Assembly (NCBI GenBank): GCA_963577065.1
Contig: CAUYXJ010000062.1
Span: 1 to 17,708, forward strand
Reading direction: 5' to 3'
Length of the DNA: 17,708 nucleotides
Source of the DNA: CAUYXJ01 sp963577065
GTDB taxonomy: Bacteria > Chloroflexota > Dehalococcoidia > Tepidiformales > Tepidiformaceae
Below are positions 13,843-17,708 of this stretch, one piece after another. The notes under the pieces are model-generated. The model ran no database searches, was not told the origin of the DNA, and worked only from the letters and a program-made list of their open reading frames with translations. Position 1 is the first letter of the stretch. Every line of letters begins with the position of its first letter. The translations under genes and the position numbers were made by a program.

Positions 13843-15603
13843 TCAATAATCGTCGGCATCGACACCCCGCGGGCCGGTCGCTCGCTGCGCCGCGAGCTGG
13901 CTCCGCGCTTCGAGCAACTCGAGAATCTCCAGCGCCTCTTGGGCGCTTACGACCTCGCCGGCCGCGGCCTGGCGAGTGGCGATCTCCGCGTCGATCCCGG
14001 CGAGCTGCGCTTCGAGCTCGTCAGCGGTCAGGCGGCCGGCGGAGCCGCCACTATCGTCTCCCGGCTCGGCGCCGCTGGGGTCAGGCCCCGCTCCCGGCTG
14101 GGTCCCGGGGCCATCGTCGCCTTCCGGGGGTGGCTCGCCGCCCTCTGCGGGCGGCGGCGGATCGCCGCCGTCGGGGGGTGGGGGCGGGGGCGGTGGGTTC
14201 AAGAGCCGATAGATGACCTCGTAGTCGCGGCGGGTGCGCTCGTTGCCGGGGTCGAGCACGAGCGCCTCGCCGAACGCGTCCAGCGCATCGAGCAGCTCGC
14301 CCTGGGCGAAGCGGTGGCGCCCCACGCTCGCGTACGCAGCCGTGACGATCGCGATGTCCCGGTGCGTAAGCGCACGCCGCGCTACCTGGACCGCCTCGTC
14401 GTAACGCTCAGCGGCGTGCAGCGCGGTCGCGAGGTTCAAGGCGATGCGACCGTCGTCCGGCGCCTCTGCTTGGGCGTCGAAGAGGAGTTCGATTGCGGTA
14501 TCGACCTCGCCCGCGGCGAAGGCGTCCCGCGCTTGCTCGTTGAGGTCGTAGGCCTCGCTCGCGCAGGCTGCCAGCAGGAGGCCGAGGCACCCCACGAGTG
14601 CGAGCGCCGCTGGGCGCCGCCAGCGAAGACCCGCGCGCCACTCGGCGGCAGTCGCGAGCAGGGCGAACGCGAGCGCTGCGCCTGCGAACCACTGAAAGCG
14701 CTCGACCGGCACGGAGGCCGTGGTCGCGTCGTTGGTAACCTGCTCCAGCGCGGAGAGTCGCGAACGCACAGCCGCGGGCACGGTCCCCAGATCGGCGCCG
14801 AGGTAGCGGCCACCGCCAGCCATCGCAGTGGCCTGGAGAACGCCTTCGTTCAGCCGTGAGATCACCGGCGAGCCCGCAGCATTGGTGAGCGGAAGGGTGC
14901 TGCCGGACTGCGGATCAAAGACGGGCACCGCCCCGCCGCTTGGCGTCCCCGCGCCCGCCACGAGGAGCTCGATACCCTGTTCGGCGAGGAGGGCGGCGCT
15001 CGCAGCGGGGTTCGCGCCCAGGTTATCGCCGTCACTGATCAGGAGAACAAGGCGCCCGCCTCCGGCCTCTTCGTCGAACGCCTGGAGCGCGACATCGAGG
15101 CCGGAGGCGGCGCTCGTGCCCTGCTCGACGAGGAAGGTCCCGCTCTCGACGCCTCGGATGACGGCGGCGGCGGCGGAAAGATCTGTGGTCAGGGGGAAGC
15201 GCACGCGGGCATCGCCCGCGAAGATGACGAGGGCCACGCGATCGCCGCTGAGCCTTTCGAGCGTGTCCGTAATCGCCGTGCGTGCGGCGTCGAGCCGCGA
15301 CGGGGGCACGTCGCTCACGTCCATGCTGCGCGAAACATCGAGCACGACGACGAGCTGGGCACCACCGGCCTGCAGAGTTGCCGTGCGCTCTCCCCAGCGC
15401 GGCTGGGCCGCGGCAAGAGCGGCGATCGCGGCCGCGATCGCGAGAAGCGCAAGGGCACCCCAGCGGGCGGCGAGAGGAGCGCGCGTGAGCGCGCGGGCGT
15501 TCCTGAGGGCGCGCCGCAGGGCGAGCCACGTCAGCGGCAGGAGCACGAGGGTGAGGGGGATCAGCAGGAGCCAGAGGGGCCTGCCGAAGCTCAACTCGCT
15601 CAC
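13843..15603 (-). CDS. batB: BatB-BatC fusion: von Willebrand A membrane protein with TPR domain
   Basis: A 586-residue protein. Two N-terminal membrane segments (about 8-28 and 47-66) precede a VWA domain with the metal site D89-V-S91-R-S93. A third membrane segment is at about 305-321. A lipoprotein-like hydrophobic stretch ending in LAAC (C347) follows, then TPR-like helices (about 353-455), a proline run of eight at about 467-476, a Pro/Gly/acidic low-complexity region and a C-terminal charged helix. The VWA part matches BatB and the TPR part BatC. The fourth hydrophobic stretch would place the TPR domain in the periplasm. GTG 15603 overlaps the BatA stop, and CCTCC on the plus strand (15612-15616) gives a GGAGG eight bases upstream. 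A role in envelope stress or aerotolerance is known only loosely. Confidence 0.9.
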   Translation of the reverse strand: MSELSFGRPLWLLLIPLTLVLLPLTWLALRRALRNARALTRAPLAARWGALALLAIAAAIAALAAAQPRWGERTATLQAGGAQLVVVLDVSRSMDVSDVPPSRLDAARTAITDTLERLSGDRVALVIFAGDARVRFPLTTDLSAAAAVIRGVESGTFLVEQGTSAASGLDVALQAFDEEAGGGRLVLLISDGDNLGANPAASAALLAEQGIELLVAGAGTPSGGAVPVFDPQSGSTLPLTNAAGSPVISRLNEGVLQATAMAGGGRYLGADLGTVPAAVRSRLSALEQVTNDATTASVPVERFQWFAGAALAFALLATAAEWRAGLRWRRPAALALVGCLGLLLAACASEAYDLNEQARDAFAAGEVDTAIELLFDAQAEAPDDGRIALNLATALHAAERYDEAVQVARRALTHRDIAIVTAAYASVGRHRFAQGELLDALDAFGEALVLDPGNERTRRDYEVIYRLLNPPPPPPPPDGGDPPPPAEGGEPPPEGDDGPGTQPGAGPDPSGAEPGDDSGGSAGRLTADELEAQLAGIDAEIATRQAAAGEVVSAQEALEILELLEARSQLAAQRATGPRGVDADDY

Positions 15604-16550
15604 GCCGGCAGCCTCCGCAGCGCGGTGCCGCCCAGGCCCAGTTCGGCGACGAGCACGATCGCGCCAAACGCGATCAGCCAGGGACCGAGCTCGGTGTGGC
15701 GCGCGAAGGTCTCGCCCCCGACGCGGCTGGTCTCCAGCGACGCGATCTCGTCGTACACCTCCGCCAGGTCCTCAGCCGTGCTGGCTTCGAAGTAGTCGGC
15801 GCCGGTGCGATCGGCGATCGCCCCCAACAACTCACCATCGATCGTGCTGCCGCCGAACCCGCGTCCTGCGGTTTCGTCCACGACGCCGATGGTATAGACG
15901 CGGATCCGTAGCGCCGCGGCCAGCTCGGCCGCGTCTTCGGGGCTGATCGAGTCCACGTTATGGCGCCCGTCTGTGAGCAGGATGACGATCCGGCTCGAGG
16001 CGCTCGACTCCTCCAGCATCGTCAGCGCGGTCGCGATGCCAATGCCGATCCCGGTGCCGTCCGGGAGCAGGCTCGAATCCAGGTCGCTGACGATCGTATC
16101 GAGCGTGCGGTAATCGAGGGTGAGGGGTGCGAGGGGGAGGGCGTCGCGCTGGAAGGCGACGAGCCCCACGCGATCGTTCTCGCGATTCGCCACGAAGTCA
16201 CGGATCACCGCCTTCGTCGCGTCCAGGCGGGACACACCCGAGCCGAAAGGGCTCGTCGCCATGCTGCTGGAGAGGTCGATCGCGAGGACAATGTCGACCC
16301 CCTCGGCGGGCACGAGCGCTTCCGCCTCCCCCACCTGCGGGCGCGCAAGCCCAACCACCATGAGCAGAATCGCCGCCAGCCGCAGGGCGGGGAGAAGGCG
16401 CCGCGCCCGCAGCCGCCAGGTCGGCCGGACTCCCGCCAGGCCACCAGCAAAGGGCACCGCGATCGCGGGCGGACGGCGCCGCCAGGCCGCGAACGCGAGG
16501 GGGAGGGCGGCGAGGGCGACGAGCAGGAGCCAGGGGTCGGCGAACTGCAT
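15600..16550 (-). CDS. batA: BatA: von Willebrand factor A domain membrane protein
   Basis: A 316-residue protein with the BatA arrangement: a short N-terminal membrane segment (about 8-22), a second at about 54-69 ahead of LARPQVG, then a periplasmic VWA domain with an intact metal-ion-dependent adhesion site (D92-L-S94-S-S96) and TDGRHN. A C-terminal membrane segment lies at about 290-307. Bat proteins form membrane complexes linked to MoxR AAA ATPases, whose gene would be expected further upstream outside the window. The ATG is joined to the preceding gene by a TGATG one-base overlap with no separate ribosome binding site, so translation is coupled. Confidence 0.93.
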   Translation of the reverse strand: MQFADPWLLLVALAALPLAFAAWRRRPPAIAVPFAGGLAGVRPTWRLRARRLLPALRLAAILLMVVGLARPQVGEAEALVPAEGVDIVLAIDLSSSMATSPFGSGVSRLDATKAVIRDFVANRENDRVGLVAFQRDALPLAPLTLDYRTLDTIVSDLDSSLLPDGTGIGIGIATALTMLEESSASSRIVILLTDGRHNVDSISPEDAAELAAALRIRVYTIGVVDETAGRGFGGSTIDGELLGAIADRTGADYFEASTAEDLAEVYDEIASLETSRVGGETFARHTELGPWLIAFGAIVLVAELGLGGTALRRLPA

Positions 16551-17449
16551 CAGGCTTCGCCGCCAACGATCTCACGCGCCACCGTGAGGTCGGCCTCGCG
16601 CCGCTCCGTTGCGGGGCGGTACCCGGCATAGACGACGGCGTCGCACTCACGCAGGAGTTCGCGCGCGAGGCGCGCCTCCCAACCGTCGACCCCGGCGACT
16701 TCCATGCGGCGCTGGAGCTCCTCGGTCGTGAGCGCCTGTGCGGGGAAGGCGTAGCGGTCGCCCAGCACCCGCCGGACGGCGCTCCCAATCGCACGGTAGG
16801 CGCCCGTAGCGTCCGTTTCGAGCAGGGCCGACGCGGCCGCGAGTGCGTCGCCGGGCGCGAGCGGCACCGCTTCCTCGACCATCGGGGCGGGCCGCGGGCG
16901 CCTTCGCAGCGCACGGATCGCGAAGCCGACGCCGGCCATGATCACAACCGCGGCGAGGAAGCCGCCGGCGATGATCGACGGCCAGAGGAACGGCGACTGC
17001 GCCCCGCCAATGCCGAACAACGGCGGGAGCGGTGAGAGCACGAGGGGCTCACCGGGCGTGAGCGCCGAGGGCACCGTCAGTGCCAGGCCAGGCAGCTCCA
17101 CCCGCGAGACCTCGGCAGGGGTCGTCACGAGAAGGGCGGGGCTGAACTGCAAACTGCCGGGAGCGAAGGGCGCGATCAGCAACTCGAGGCGGTGGCGCTC
17201 ACCACCCGCCACCGCCACGACCTCCTCGGAGAGGACACGGATTACGCGGACATCGCCCCAGGATTCAGCGCCTGCATCGACTTCGACGGTCGCGCCGGCT
17301 TCGGCCACCAGCTCGAGCGTGAGCACGATCTGCTCGCCGATCTCGGCAAAGGGCTGCGAGAGTCCGGCGGCTTCGGGCCCCTGGGCACTGAGGCTCAGCG
17401 GCACGGCGAGCAGGGCGGCGAGCAACGAGGCGAGCGCGGCGCGCTTCAC
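16550..17449 (-). CDS. BatD-like signal-peptide membrane protein
   Basis: A 299-residue protein with a signal peptide (MKRAALASLLAALLAVPLSL, cleavage probably after SLSA, near residue 22). A periplasmic beta-rich region follows to about 150, then one membrane segment at about 157-180 and a basic RRRPRP stop-transfer. A cytoplasmic helical domain follows with AYRAIGSAVRRVLGDRY and LTTEELQRRM. This layout resembles BatD or DUF4381-type proteins of Bat operons, but it is shorter than classical BatD. It starts with GTG at 17449, overlapping the preceding stop by four bases (GTGA), and ends overlapping BatA. It probably anchors or senses periplasmic partners for the VWA complex. Family assignment relies on context as much as sequence. 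Confidence 0.75.
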   Translation of the reverse strand: MKRAALASLLAALLAVPLSLSAQGPEAAGLSQPFAEIGEQIVLTLELVAEAGATVEVDAGAESWGDVRVIRVLSEEVVAVAGGERHRLELLIAPFAPGSLQFSPALLVTTPAEVSRVELPGLALTVPSALTPGEPLVLSPLPPLFGIGGAQSPFLWPSIIAGGFLAAVVIMAGVGFAIRALRRRPRPAPMVEEAVPLAPGDALAAASALLETDATGAYRAIGSAVRRVLGDRYAFPAQALTTEELQRRMEVAGVDGWEARLARELLRECDAVVYAGYRPATERREADLTVAREIVGGEA

Positions 17450-17708
17450 GCGACCGCTCGCGCCCGGCGTCGAAAGAACTCCAGGAGGGCGCGGACATAG
17501 TCCTCGCCGACGACGACGCGAATCTCATCGATGCCGAGCTCGCCGAAGAGCCGCTCGCGCTCGCGGTCGAGGTCGTGGAGACGGCCCGCGTAAGCGTCCC
17601 GTACGGCTTCATCGTCACTGTCGACTTCGTACACGTCGCCGCTCTCAGAGTCCGCGAGGCGAAGGAGACCCGCCCGCGGGAGCTCCTCGTCGAGGGGCTC
17701 GCGCACAC
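17446..17708 (-). CDS. DUF58 domain protein (partial, N-terminus beyond window)
   Basis: Only the last 87 codons are present. The residues VREPLDEELPRAGLLRLAD, a DEAVRDAY stretch, an ERERLFGELGID helix and the EDYVRALLEFFRRR tail match the C-terminal end of DUF58 proteins, which are encoded between moxR and batA in many Bat operons. The GTG at 17706 is internal and not the start, since whole family members are about 300 residues. Its TGA overlaps the next gene's GTG, so the four Bat-cluster genes in this window read as one overlapping operon. No biochemical function is assigned. Confidence 0.8.
   Translation of the reverse strand, partial: VREPLDEELPRAGLLRLADSESGDVYEVDSDDEAVRDAYAGRLHDLDRERERLFGELGIDEIRVVVGEDYVRALLEFFRRRARAVA

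Noticed and set aside
12877..14859. Long plus-strand open frame of 660 codons opposite the CtaG-like and Bat fusion genes
   Set aside because: Residues are Arg/Glu-rich without domains, and the minus strand encodes coherent membrane, VWA and TPR sequence.
1..17708. tRNA, rRNA, CRISPR arrays, insertion sequences or phage genes
   Set aside because: No cloverleaf-like sequence, regularly spaced direct repeats, transposase or integrase motifs were seen on either strand by reading.

Overview
This is a high-GC window from a bacterium. GGAGG-type ribosome binding sites, frequent GTG starts and four-base start/stop overlaps are common. A signal-peptide/Bat (aerotolerance) cluster and an internal lipobox-like segment point to a Gram-negative organism, most likely an uncultured proteobacterium-like lineage; I cannot place it further. 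Two apparent reading-frame breaks occur. One looks like a sequencing or real indel. The other looks like a selenocysteine codon.

Layout. (1) 1-1500, minus strand: an SDR oxidoreductase followed by a ThuA-like protein that runs off the left edge. (2) 1501-1707: a divergent promoter region, with a TATAAT box for the SDR gene on the minus strand and a TTGTCA-N17-TACATT promoter for the plus-strand operon. (3) 1708-7607, plus strand: a five-gene 2-oxoacid/acetoin dehydrogenase-type operon in the order E1alpha, E1beta, AcoX-like (NAD-kinase fold), E2 and E3. The E2 gene has an apparent -1 frameshift and encodes two tandem E3-binding domains. (4) 7814-12793, plus strand: an unknown helical protein, two AhpD/carboxymuconolactone-decarboxylase (CMD)-like proteins, a Rieske oxygenase, a Rieske ferredoxin and an acetyl-CoA hydrolase/CoA-transferase family protein. 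(5) 12922-17708, minus strand: a tightly overlapping operon of DUF58 protein (partial), BatD-like protein, BatA, a BatB-BatC fusion and a divergent CtaG-family membrane protein.

The most notable feature is the second AhpD-like gene (8924-9442). Its frame is interrupted by a single TGA exactly where the second cysteine of the redox CxxC motif belongs (C-G-F-UGA). The same frame continues with well-conserved family sequence to a normal stop, and a stem-loop able to act as a bacterial SECIS starts four bases after the UGA. The simplest reading is a CxxU selenoprotein that ordinary gene callers would split into two fragments. Its upstream neighbour is a related protein whose own CxxC is degraded to CxxE.

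How the genes may work together: the dehydrogenase complex would make acyl-CoA and NADH from a 2-oxoacid or acetoin. The Rieske oxygenase/ferredoxin pair, the CoA transferase and the AhpD-like redox proteins look like an oxidative catabolic module with thiol/selenol peroxide handling. The Bat cluster is an envelope system that is independent of these. No tRNA, rRNA, CRISPR array, insertion sequence or origin was seen. No gene-free stretch exceeds about 210 bases.
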